DNA of 64,000 nt from positions 2,852,001 through 2,916,000 of the forward strand of contig NZ_AP019860.1 of assembly GCF_009002475.1 (NCBI RefSeq). The letters are read 5' to 3'. The DNA is from Candidatus Uabimicrobium amorphum. GTDB lineage: Bacteria > Planctomycetota > Uabimicrobiia > Uabimicrobiales > Uabimicrobiaceae. Of this stretch, positions 9,595 through 17,559 are shown piece by piece (positions within the stretch are counted from its first letter, which is position 1; each line of letters begins with the position of its first letter). The notes beneath the pieces were generated by a model. It saw only the letters and a list, made by a program, of their open reading frames with translations. It had not been told where the DNA came from and searched no databases. A program made the translations under genes and the position numbers.

Positions 9595-10635
9595 ATGCCA
9601 AATTTTTTTGAAATTGACAAAGTAAACCTTTCCAAAGACAAACTATTCCTCATTGCAGGACCTTGTGTTTTAGAAGAAAACCGCGAAACTGAGTTGAAAA
9701 TAGTCGAGCATGTAAAAAAAATTAGCGAACGATTGGATATCCCTTTTATTTTTAAAGCGTCATACACAAAGGCGAATCGCACTTCTGCAAGTTCTTATCG
9801 TGGAGTAGGGATTGAAAAGGGCTTGAAAAGACTTTTTCGCGTAAAAAAAGAATTCGATGTTCCTGTTTTATCTGATATTCACGAAGTTGCGGAAGTTCAA
9901 AAAGCGAGCGAAGTTCTGGATGTATTACAAATACCCGCCTTTTTATGTAGACAAACTTCTCTTCTCGAAAGCGCTGCAAACTCCGGTTGTGCGGTGAATA
10001 TCAAAAAAGGACAGTTTATGTCCCCTTGGGACATGAAACATGCTGTAGAGAAAATAACGGCTATAAGTAAAAAAGTCATGGTAACCGAAAGAGGGGCGTG
10101 CTTCGGTTACAATAATCTAGTCGTAGATATGAGAACCTTTCCCGTCATGAGCGATTTTGGCTGTCCTGTGGTCTTCGACGGAACACACAGTGTACAACTT
10201 CCCGGAGGCGGTAAAGGACAAACGAGTGGCCAAAGGCATATGATACTACCTCTTGTACGAGCTGCTGTAGCTGCCGGTTGTCACGGTTTGTTTCTAGAAG
10301 TTCACCCCGACCCTTCTAGTTCCCCTAGTGATAGTGCTAGTATACTACCGCTTTCCCAATTGGAAAGTGTTTTGAGTGTTGCCAAAAAAATACGTACTCT
10401 TGTTTTAGAGGAACAGCAAAAACGTGTTTTATTTGGTGACATCGTACGCGAGAAAAATTTTGCAAGTGGTGAAGATGTCGAAAAGGCCCTTGCCATCCAA
10501 AAAAAGATGGACGAAGACGGCGAAGAACACAAGCTACTGGGAATTATTATGCTAGAGCAAGGTATGCTAAACTCTGAACAGCTTCTACAACTGCTCAAAG
10601 AACTTGAAGTGAGACAGGGAGTCAAGCTCTACTAA
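9595..10635 (+). CDS. kdsA: Kdo-8-phosphate synthase (KdsA) with extra C-terminal helical module
   Basis: KdsA condenses phosphoenolpyruvate with arabinose 5-phosphate to give Kdo-8-phosphate for lipopolysaccharide. Diagnostic motifs are IAGPCVLE (18-25), FKASYTKANRTS, DIHEV, KKGQFMSPWD, TERGACFGY, FDGTHSVQLPGG and LEVHPDP. Cys24 lies in the AGPC motif, the position of the metal-ligand cysteine of the metal-dependent class, and His198, Glu235 and a downstream Asp can complete the site. The usual enzyme is about 270-285 residues. This one has 346, the extra ~74 residues (273-346) being a two-hairpin helical module containing GDIVREKNF and IIMLEQGMLNSEQL. That module matches the N-termini of the kinases at 28506-31952 and 44112-46271. 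The extension is in frame with no gap, so it is a true fusion unless the sequence is in error. Confidence 0.93.
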   Translation: MPNFFEIDKVNLSKDKLFLIAGPCVLEENRETELKIVEHVKKISERLDIPFIFKASYTKANRTSASSYRGVGIEKGLKRLFRVKKEFDVPVLSDIHEVAEVQKASEVLDVLQIPAFLCRQTSLLESAANSGCAVNIKKGQFMSPWDMKHAVEKITAISKKVMVTERGACFGYNNLVVDMRTFPVMSDFGCPVVFDGTHSVQLPGGGKGQTSGQRHMILPLVRAAVAAGCHGLFLEVHPDPSSSPSDSASILPLSQLESVLSVAKKIRTLVLEEQQKRVLFGDIVREKNFASGEDVEKALAIQKKMDEDGEEHKLLGIIMLEQGMLNSEQLLQLLKELEVRQGVKLY

Positions 10636-10684
10636 AGTAATTCATTCTCAAGTGGACATTCACATCGCGACAAAAGAAACATAA

Positions 10685-10709
10685 CGTGAACGTGAACGTG
10701 AACGTGAAC
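10685..10709. repeat. Short tandem repeat, CGTGAA x4
   Basis: Four perfect CGTGAA hexamers followed by C, in the 159-bp gap between kdsA and the cyclophilin-like gene. A TTCACG-type complement occurs at 10730-10737, so a short hairpin could form. Confidence 0.85.
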
Positions 10710-10794
10710 AAAAAAAGCTTACGACCACATTCACGTTCTCCGACTACGAACAAATGCTTTAAGAACTATATTAATAGATCGGAATAAAAAACCT

Positions 10795-11889
10795 ATGGCG
10801 ACAAAAGATGTTACAGAAACCCCAGAAAAGACACAAAGCTGGGCAGAGAAAATCAACGAAAATCGTTCTACATACATGGTACTAGGCGGAGTAATCCTTG
10901 CTGTCGTACTCATCTCTTTTTGGTACACAAATAATTTAAAGCGTAAGTCACAACGAGCTTGGGCATTAGTAGGAGCTGTATCTTCTGCGATGAGCAATGC
11001 CCAAGTCTCTGACACGAGCTTAAAGGTAGAAGATTTAAACATCGATGCACATAAACTCGTTCAACAAAAGCTGGGTAGTTTAGAGTCTATACCACAGTTT
11101 TTCCGCAATGAAGCGACAAGCATAGACGACTTACATGTACGCAAATTGCCAGAAGATTTACGTAGAACTGTACTGCTGAAGCACTATAAAGTAGCTCTAC
11201 AAGATGAGATAAAAAAATCGAAAAACACTTCGGCAGCACCGTTTTTGTATTACTGGCTAGGAAATATTTACTTCCAAGAACGCAATGTTGCAGAAGCGGC
11301 CAAATGGTACGAAAAAGTAATCAATCGCTATCCAAATCATTTTTTGAGCGCAGAAGCTGAAAAAGACATGCTTGCCGCCAATAAAGATCAAACTTGGTTA
11401 GACAAGCAAACCTATGACAACATTGAAAACCTAGACGATTTTGAAGCAAATAGCAAAACAAGCGTTCAAGTTACCACCAGTAAAGGGAAATTTACCATAC
11501 AACTGTTTGACAAAAACTCTAAAGCTATCGAAAACTTTATGTCACTCGTCAACAGTGGTTACTACAACGGTCTATCGTTCTATGGTATTTCCCCTGAAAA
11601 AATTTCAGGTGGTTGTTCATTAGGAAACGGCCGCAGCGAAATAGGAAAAGTACAAGCGGAATTTCAAGACGTTTATGTACAACGCGGCTTAGTAATACTA
11701 GAACAAGTGGGTAACAAATTTGGTGAAGTTTGCAGTCGTATTTCTATCACTAAGAAATATCCGTATTTTCGCGGATTACAACGTTGTACAATACTTGGCG
11801 TTATCTCTGAAGAAGATATGGCAATTGTGGACTCACTTACCGGTGTAGATGTCATCCTTGGTGTGTCAGCAAAAGAGGTAAGTAACTAA
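10795..11889 (+). CDS. Membrane-anchored TPR protein with degenerate cyclophilin domain
   Basis: This 364-residue protein has a short cytoplasmic N-terminus and one membrane helix (about 24-44, around GGVILAVVLISFW), which would place the rest in the periplasm. A TPR-like helical region (about 140-195, with FLYYWLGNIYF and AAKWYEKVI) precedes a C-terminal cyclophilin-type domain starting near TTSKGKFTIQLF and containing ENFMSLVNSGYYNGLSFY. In active cyclophilins the next segment reads FHRVI with a catalytic arginine. Here it is FYGIS, so the catalytic Arg is absent, and the QGG loop is reduced to SGG. It is probably a substrate-binding or structural protein rather than an efficient prolyl isomerase; that is inference. 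Confidence 0.75.
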   Translation: MATKDVTETPEKTQSWAEKINENRSTYMVLGGVILAVVLISFWYTNNLKRKSQRAWALVGAVSSAMSNAQVSDTSLKVEDLNIDAHKLVQQKLGSLESIPQFFRNEATSIDDLHVRKLPEDLRRTVLLKHYKVALQDEIKKSKNTSAAPFLYYWLGNIYFQERNVAEAAKWYEKVINRYPNHFLSAEAEKDMLAANKDQTWLDKQTYDNIENLDDFEANSKTSVQVTTSKGKFTIQLFDKNSKAIENFMSLVNSGYYNGLSFYGISPEKISGGCSLGNGRSEIGKVQAEFQDVYVQRGLVILEQVGNKFGEVCSRISITKKYPYFRGLQRCTILGVISEEDMAIVDSLTGVDVILGVSAKEVSN

Positions 11890-11976
11890 TCCTTCCAAAA
11901 CGGAACTTCTACATCCTAAACTCTATGTTCGCAAAGAAACAATGCGAACATAGACAACTCTCTACGGGTGAAAATA

Positions 11977-12549
11977 ATGGCAAAATTAGATATCATTTCA
12001 GGAAACAATCAAAATACAAGTTATAAAGTCCAACAGAAAACGACCATTGGACGTCTTGCAAACAATACCATAGCCATTGATGATACGAAATCCTCCCGCC
12101 AAAACAGCCTTGTTTTTATCAAAGATGGACTCTATTATATTCGCGATTTAAAAAGCCGTAATGGAACCATTGTAAACGGAGAAAAAATAGAAAACATACA
12201 ACAACTTTTTGCGGGCGACCGTATTAAGGTAGGCAACACTATATTCATTTTCTCCGAAGAAGACGACCCAGATGTAACACGAGATCTTGCCAGCGTAAAA
12301 AATGAATTATCCCCAAGTCCAACAAAAACGCCTAAAACGCAAGAGTCAGATCTCCAAAAAGGTATTCGCGAGGCTTCCTCGTCCGTGAAAAAGAGAACAC
12401 GACGTCGTAAATCTCAAAAATACACCCGTCCAAGTATCAATCAAAAACTCGAATCAATGAACCGTACACATGTGATCATTGCGATCGTTGTTATTATGTG
12501 CGTTCTTTTTGTGGTGTCGCGATGGCTAACTCTAAACTTTATCAGTTAG
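11977..12549 (+). CDS. FHA-domain protein with C-terminal membrane anchor
   Basis: FHA domains bind phosphothreonine peptides and so usually read out Ser/Thr kinases. The core motifs are all visible: TIGR (about 24-27), SSRQN, SRNGT and the GDRI-KVGNTIFIF strands. A Ser/Pro/Lys-rich linker leads to a C-terminal membrane helix (around VIIAIVVIMCVLFVV), so this is probably a tail-anchored protein with the FHA domain in the cytoplasm. ATG 11977 is preferred; a GTG nine bases upstream (11968) is possible. The last 28 bp overlap the start of the DUF58 gene, indicating translational coupling. The phosphorylated partners may be the kinases of this genome. Confidence 0.87.
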   Translation: MAKLDIISGNNQNTSYKVQQKTTIGRLANNTIAIDDTKSSRQNSLVFIKDGLYYIRDLKSRNGTIVNGEKIENIQQLFAGDRIKVGNTIFIFSEEDDPDVTRDLASVKNELSPSPTKTPKTQESDLQKGIREASSSVKKRTRRRKSQKYTRPSINQKLESMNRTHVIIAIVVIMCVLFVVSRWLTLNFIS

Positions 12550-13388
12550 ATTCTGCCGAATTTGCCAAGCAGCTTAATATTCTTTGTCTCAAAGCGAAAA
12601 AACGCAAAAAACAGCAACAAAGACTTCCCATCAATTGGCAAGGTAAAGAAACCTTTGAGTTTGAGGAATATCGTCAGTACAATCCTGGGGATGATTTAAG
12701 ACGCGTTGATTGGAACATATACAATCGCTTACAGGAAATAGTGATTAAAGAATATGAAATTGATCCTCCACAACACCTAGTTGTTATCCTGGATATATCT
12801 AAATCTATGGATGTATTTCATAAACTGCAATATGCCAAAGCTCTTAGTGCTGCTTTAGTTTATATAGGTGCTACGCTACTCGACAAAGTCAGTTTTTTGT
12901 GTTTTCCACACACACAACAATCACTGCGCTCTTTTTCCAACAATCGCAATATATTTCCCTTCTTTTCTTTTTTACAACAAATTTCTTCTCATCAAGATGT
13001 GGCCAGTTTGAAAGAATGTTTTCAGCAATTTAGGCTGCTCAACTCTACCAACATAAATACGGTCGTCATCAGTGATTTCTATACCCAAGAGTATTTTACC
13101 TCCATGCGAATGTTTCGCGGTACCTGCACTGCGGTGCAAGTGGTCAGTGAAGAGGAGCTTCATCCGCAACTCAGCGGTAATATGTGTTTTGAAGATGCAG
13201 AAAGCAACAAACAGCATTCTTTATTCATTGATAAAGAAAGAATGAAAATATATCACAAAAATTTCCACGATCATCTTTCTCAAGTCAAAAATCATTGTTG
13301 GCAGCACAAAATTAACTATCTACTCACAGAAAAACACAATTTGACATTTGTTCTCAATATTTTACAAACGGCAGGGTTTATTCGATGA
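12522..13388 (+). CDS. DUF58 family protein (MoxR/Bat-type operon component)
   Basis: The 288-residue product carries the DUF58 signature FEEYRQYNPGDD followed by RRVDWN, then a von Willebrand A-like segment with VVILDISKSMD, a MIDAS-like DxSxS. DUF58 proteins normally sit beside MoxR ATPases and vWA membrane proteins and are thought to act in chaperone-like or envelope stress functions. No MoxR gene is in the window; an FHA gene takes the upstream place. The start at ATG 12522 lies inside the FHA gene (28-bp overlap), and the stop overlaps the next ATG by 4 bp. Confidence 0.87.
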   Translation: MANSKLYQLDSAEFAKQLNILCLKAKKRKKQQQRLPINWQGKETFEFEEYRQYNPGDDLRRVDWNIYNRLQEIVIKEYEIDPPQHLVVILDISKSMDVFHKLQYAKALSAALVYIGATLLDKVSFLCFPHTQQSLRSFSNNRNIFPFFSFLQQISSHQDVASLKECFQQFRLLNSTNINTVVISDFYTQEYFTSMRMFRGTCTAVQVVSEEELHPQLSGNMCFEDAESNKQHSLFIDKERMKIYHKNFHDHLSQVKNHCWQHKINYLLTEKHNLTFVLNILQTAGFIR

Positions 13389-14953
13389 GTTTTCTCCACG
13401 CGCATTATTTATGGCTTTTATCTGCACTATTTTTTCCTCTCATTATGCGTTTACGTAAAAAAAAATACCAAAACTTTTCTGTTCCTCATTTACATTTTTG
13501 GCTTAGGGAAAACGAAACCCTGAAACACAATAAGTGGAAAGTTGACGTACGTGATATCTTGTATCTCCTGCCACTTTTTCTATTGTTTCTTCTCACCAAT
13601 TTATCTCTAACAGAGCCATATAGAGGCGAATTACGCAAAAACTCTCACTATCTAGTGATCACCGATATATCTCCCTCAATGAAAACGGTAAAAAATTCGC
13701 AAAGTCGCTTACAACAAGTTCAAACTTTATTACGAAAAATGTCTCTCAAAAACCATACGATTTTTACCACACACAAAATACCTAAAGTAGTACAAATAAA
13801 AGATATTGATCGACTAGAGGTAGGTCCATCGTATGTAAAAAACACCGTCTCTTTTGTCGAAAACTTCTACCAACAAGATGACCATATCGTTATCTTTACC
13901 GATGGAGTCGACAAAGAATGGTCCAGCATATTGCCAAAGCTCAAACAAAAAATGGGTGACAAACTACGCGTCAAAACAATTGGTGACTATTGCCCAAATG
14001 CGGGTATATACGTAACAAAAGTGGAATCTAGTCAACTTTATTTGCAAATATATCACGACTACACAACACCCACTTCTACGCGTTTGCTGTGGAGAAAACT
14101 AGATCCTACGCCACAACAAAAATTCTACGAAAAAAAGATACAGCTCCGTCCCCAAAAAAACATCGTAGAAAAGCTGTCCCTCCTTCCCGGAAAATGGGAA
14201 TTTCGCTTGGATATAGAGGAAGATTTACAACAAGATAATAGGGTGACACAAATCATTGAAAAACAACAAAAATGTCGTGTACTAGTGTTGTCAGACAAAA
14301 ATATCCCGGAATTTATGGCCGCGCTCGGCGTCTATCAAAATTTGATAGATCACAAAAACAGCTCTTTTGAAGTACAAACAGTTCCCAATAAATTCTTCGA
14401 TTTGGCCTTTGTCCATTTACCCAAATGGGACTTTTCCATAAAGACAAACTTTGCGAAAGTAGTTTTGTGGAACACGAAGGGAAATTTTTTACCCTACCCC
14501 GCTTTGCGTGTGGAAAAAAAGAATAACTTTCGCAATGTATTTCATCATAAGCTTATGCAAAATGTCGATTTTTCTCTACTAACGACAAAATTTATCGACC
14601 TATACACTCACAGTAAAAACAACCTAGTTATTCATCCGAATGGCAATGCCATATGGCAAAGTTCACATCAAAATATTCCTTTTGTCTATGTTGGATTTTC
14701 TTTAAAAAACTCCAATATAGCCTTTCTGCCCTCTTTTCCTATTTTTATCAAAAATCTATTAAAATGGGCTTCCCCGCAACCCCCTAAAGTTTATTTTCCC
14801 ACAAAAACCCCCATAACCCTAAAAGCAAATATTCGTTACGATACCCCACTAAAAATTGACAAACACAACGAAGTTGTTTATTTACAGTGGTATGTGATCG
14901 TGGGAGCTTACGCATTGGGTATATTGTGTATTGCGTATTTCTGGAGAAGTTAG
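13385..14953 (+). CDS. BatA-like vWA membrane protein
   Basis: The product has 522 residues. An N-terminal hydrophobic hairpin (HAHYLWLLSALFFPLIMRLR, and YLLPLFLLFLLTNLSL at about 56-72) is the layout of the BatA/aerotolerance-regulator N-terminal domain. A vWA domain follows with LVITDISPSMK, a DxSxS metal site, and IVIFTDG. A beta-rich middle region and a last membrane helix (near WYVIVGAYALGILCIAYFW) complete it. It shares an ATGA overlap with the DUF58 gene, so the two are translated together. Function within the Bat/MoxR family is not settled. Both termini are in the membrane and the vWA domain lies between them. Confidence 0.82.
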   Translation: MSFLHAHYLWLLSALFFPLIMRLRKKKYQNFSVPHLHFWLRENETLKHNKWKVDVRDILYLLPLFLLFLLTNLSLTEPYRGELRKNSHYLVITDISPSMKTVKNSQSRLQQVQTLLRKMSLKNHTIFTTHKIPKVVQIKDIDRLEVGPSYVKNTVSFVENFYQQDDHIVIFTDGVDKEWSSILPKLKQKMGDKLRVKTIGDYCPNAGIYVTKVESSQLYLQIYHDYTTPTSTRLLWRKLDPTPQQKFYEKKIQLRPQKNIVEKLSLLPGKWEFRLDIEEDLQQDNRVTQIIEKQQKCRVLVLSDKNIPEFMAALGVYQNLIDHKNSSFEVQTVPNKFFDLAFVHLPKWDFSIKTNFAKVVLWNTKGNFLPYPALRVEKKNNFRNVFHHKLMQNVDFSLLTTKFIDLYTHSKNNLVIHPNGNAIWQSSHQNIPFVYVGFSLKNSNIAFLPSFPIFIKNLLKWASPQPPKVYFPTKTPITLKANIRYDTPLKIDKHNEVVYLQWYVIVGAYALGILCIAYFWRS

Positions 14954-14958
14954 AACAT

Positions 14959-15127
14959 CGTGACTCGTGACTCGTGGCTCGTGACTCGTGGCTCGTGGCT
15001 CGTGGGCTCGTGGGTTCGTGGGCTCGTGGGCTCGTGGGTTCGTGGGCTCGTGGGTTCGTGGGCTCGTGGGTTCGTGGGTTCGTGGGCTCGTGGGCTCGTG
15101 GGCTCGTGGGCTCGTGGGCTCGTGGCT
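14959..15127. repeat. 7/8-bp tandem repeat array (CGTGACT / CGTGGGCT)
   Basis: Six heptamers (CGTGACT or CGTGGCT) at 14959-15000 are followed by exactly fifteen octamers (CGTGGGCT or CGTGGGTT) at 15001-15120 and a closing CGTGGCT. The array begins 5 bp after the BatA-like stop codon and ends about 54 bp before the convergent ligase gene. It is GC-rich against its surroundings. Open frames through it are artefacts of the repeat. Confidence 0.95.
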
Positions 15128-15180
15128 CATGACTAAATCACAAACCACAGATTATTCGCAGACCCACAAAATTTGCCATA

Positions 15181-16557
15181 TTAAACCTTATCTTGCGGTA
15201 CCTTACTAACAAAACGGCGAAATTTTCCAGAAACCTGCCTAGGAATTTCATCACAAAACTCAAAATCAACCTGCAAAGTTTCATGCAAATCTAGCTTTGT
15301 TAAATGCTGATGCAAAGCAGTCTTTATATCCGTAACAATTTCCTCTTTGGTGGCGATTCTAATTAAGATATGATTGTCGTCATCGTGGATGATTTGGTAT
15401 TCCTCCACACGGTGATCATTGATGAGCGGTGGCTCAAAAGCACAAGGGTGTATGGGAATTTGTTGTGACTCGGGACGTAGCCAGAATATATCATCTGTTC
15501 TACCATCAATATTTTCAATAATAGGTGCCTGATCTCCACAACCACATTTCTTTTTACTAATCGTAATGCGATCGTCGAGACAAAAGCGAATAATAGGAAA
15601 GGCGTAGTTATTTAAATTTGTCACCAATACATGGTGTCCACCCGCTCCATCAGGCACACGAACATTATTCTCGTCAACATTTTCAAGAATAGATACTTCG
15701 GGACGCAAGTGAAGCTGTTCTTTCCGACAAGAGCTGGCGATAAATGGGCACTCTCCCGCACCATACACATTGTGAAGCGCCACATTGGCAAATTGTTGTC
15801 TTGCAATAGATTGGGTGTGTACATCAAACGGCTCACTAGTACAAATAATGTGTTTCGGGTTTACCCGCAAATTTCCCAGGTAGGCTTGGCGTGCTAATAC
15901 ACGTAACATCGAAGGGTAACTCACCCACACCTCAGGACGTAGTGTGTTTAATTTGTTGATTATCTCGTCTATGGGCTGTCCAATATCAACGATCTCTGAG
16001 TGGGCCACTAAATTCATAACTCTTACAAAACGACGCATGAGGTGAGAATAGAATGTTCCCGGAAAGTGACCACTCTCTAGAATGATAGAAGCAATACGCA
16101 TTTTTTTACCCGAAAATGCCCGTAGCATTGTTTTTACTGAACTCGGTACAGTACCAAAGGCAATAGAAGAGGCCACCATCCTCTCCGCATCCTGTTCGTC
16201 AATCACCAAGCAAGTAATCAAGCCACTCGTACCACTCGTGCGAAACGCAAAATGATTTGATTCAGTGAGTTCAGCACTTTTTGCCTTGGTAAAAAAGTCC
16301 ATAATTCCTTCTTTACTCACATCGCAATAAGCAAGAATTTCGTCAAAATTCGCCATCAACTCTTTTTTGGTCAAAGGAGGTACCTTATGCAAATCGTCTA
16401 CACAATGGCAATCGCGTAGACGTTTTTCCCAAAAAGGTATTTTGCGCGCTTCACAGAGAAGTTTCAGAAAACGGCGTTCCTGATATTTTTTTCTTGCAGA
16501 CATTTGCTGTTGTGTAGATCTTTTTAAACTCTTCGCCAAGGTAAGTATCTTTAGCAT
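15181..16557 (-). CDS. PaaK/CapK-like adenylate-forming ligase
   Basis: The 458-residue protein belongs to the phenylacetate-CoA ligase-like branch of the AMP-binding superfamily. It has a nucleotide-binding FRTSGTSGLIT, VSYPSMLRVLARQA, a YGAGE motif, and a C-terminal RQVSGKFRRFV region. The substrate is not readable from the sequence. I start it at ATG 16557, which has TAGGA about 6 bases upstream; a longer frame reaches 16632 but would overlap the preceding gene. It is the last gene of a minus-strand run (aldehyde dehydrogenase, flippase-like protein, ligase) with gaps of 7 and 17 bp. The grouping suggests activation or modification of a lipid-linked or fatty aldehyde/acid substrate, which is inference. 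Confidence 0.75.
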   Translation of the reverse strand: MLKILTLAKSLKRSTQQQMSARKKYQERRFLKLLCEARKIPFWEKRLRDCHCVDDLHKVPPLTKKELMANFDEILAYCDVSKEGIMDFFTKAKSAELTESNHFAFRTSGTSGLITCLVIDEQDAERMVASSIAFGTVPSSVKTMLRAFSGKKMRIASIILESGHFPGTFYSHLMRRFVRVMNLVAHSEIVDIGQPIDEIINKLNTLRPEVWVSYPSMLRVLARQAYLGNLRVNPKHIICTSEPFDVHTQSIARQQFANVALHNVYGAGECPFIASSCRKEQLHLRPEVSILENVDENNVRVPDGAGGHHVLVTNLNNYAFPIIRFCLDDRITISKKKCGCGDQAPIIENIDGRTDDIFWLRPESQQIPIHPCAFEPPLINDHRVEEYQIIHDDDNHILIRIATKEEIVTDIKTALHQHLTKLDLHETLQVDFEFCDEIPRQVSGKFRRFVSKVPQDKV

Positions 16558-16574
16558 CTTATTTCCTAGTACGA

Positions 16575-17552
16575 TTAACAGTATTTCTTTTCCCAGTTTC
16601 TTCCAAGTAGTACAAGCCCAATCACAATCCACAGTATTTCTCTTGAACGTCTCAATATTGAGAAGGCCAATCCAACACTAGAGTCAAAGCCAAACATTTT
16701 AAACAACATGACCTGCCCTGCTTCTTGGACGCCAACAGAACCAGGTATAAAAAAGCCTGCGCCTTTAATGGCCATTGCAATGGCTTCCATCGCAAAGATC
16801 GCTCCCCAACTTGCGCTCTGCCCAGTTAACATAAAAAAGATATATATTTCAAATATTCCACAACACCAACTCAAAAAGTAGTAGACAAAGGCCGCGGTGA
16901 GTCTCCCTTTTTCGTTGCGATAGTAATCGAGTAACACCGAATCAAATTTAGCAAGAGCGTCTTTATATTTGGTAAGAGACGTCGCTAGCACTTTCATTTT
17001 TGCAGCCCACTTACTAAAAAAATTGCCAAATCCGTATATTTGCAAACCGAGAAATATCAATAAAAACAATGCCAATGTCGCAATCGACAACTGAATACCG
17101 ATGATAACAGGGTCATTGCGATTTCCCAAAACGTGAACGGCAATTTCAATTCCAATAAGAATGAAAAGAACTTCCGAAGCAATCATCAAAAATTTACCGA
17201 TCATTACCGACGCAAAACCATTGGCCAAAGGTACCTCATTTTTCTTATACAAAATGTAGGCTTTAACCGGCTCGCCCCCCAAGTAAGCCGTGGGAGTCAC
17301 GTGGTTAATGGATTCTCCTGCAACCCGCGCATAAAATAGTGTGGAAAAAGGTAAAGAGATGTCGCGGCCAAAGGAGTATTTCCAGCCAAGGGTATCGAGT
17401 AAATAAACTCCAAAATATGGAAGTAAAAACAGAGGTCCCCAAACTCCTAAACTAGCAATTTCTTGCCAAATTTTTTGCGGCCCAATCTCGTACACCAGCC
17501 AAAAGATAACACCGATCCCCATAGCCAGTAGTATATTTTTGATAATCTTCAT
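16575..17552 (-). CDS. Lysylphosphatidylglycerol synthase TM-region / flippase-like membrane protein
   Basis: This 325-residue integral membrane protein has about eight hydrophobic segments and the hallmarks of the UPF0104/LPG_synthase_TM family: ARVAGESINHVTPTAYLGGEP, KFLMIASE, and a late GAGFFIPGSVGVQEAG. It lacks the cytoplasmic aminoacyl-transferase domain of MprF. Relatives include YbhN-like and HpnL-like proteins linked to lipid or hopanoid transport. It is sandwiched between the aldehyde dehydrogenase (7 bp upstream) and the PaaK-like ligase (17 bp downstream). Confidence 0.85.
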   Translation of the reverse strand: MKIIKNILLAMGIGVIFWLVYEIGPQKIWQEIASLGVWGPLFLLPYFGVYLLDTLGWKYSFGRDISLPFSTLFYARVAGESINHVTPTAYLGGEPVKAYILYKKNEVPLANGFASVMIGKFLMIASEVLFILIGIEIAVHVLGNRNDPVIIGIQLSIATLALFLLIFLGLQIYGFGNFFSKWAAKMKVLATSLTKYKDALAKFDSVLLDYYRNEKGRLTAAFVYYFLSWCCGIFEIYIFFMLTGQSASWGAIFAMEAIAMAIKGAGFFIPGSVGVQEAGQVMLFKMFGFDSSVGLAFSILRRSREILWIVIGLVLLGRNWEKKYC

Positions 17553-17559
17553 TTGTACC

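Noticed and set aside
12498..12521. Upstream GTG start for the DUF58 protein
   Set aside because: ATG 12522 gives the expected N-terminus, while the eight extra residues would start deeper in the FHA gene.
14882..15209. Open frames on both strands across the 7/8-bp array
   Set aside because: The 8-bp repeat avoids stops in several frames and gives proteins of Arg/Gly/Trp or Pro/His/Glu repeats with no domain. No ribosome-binding site is seen.
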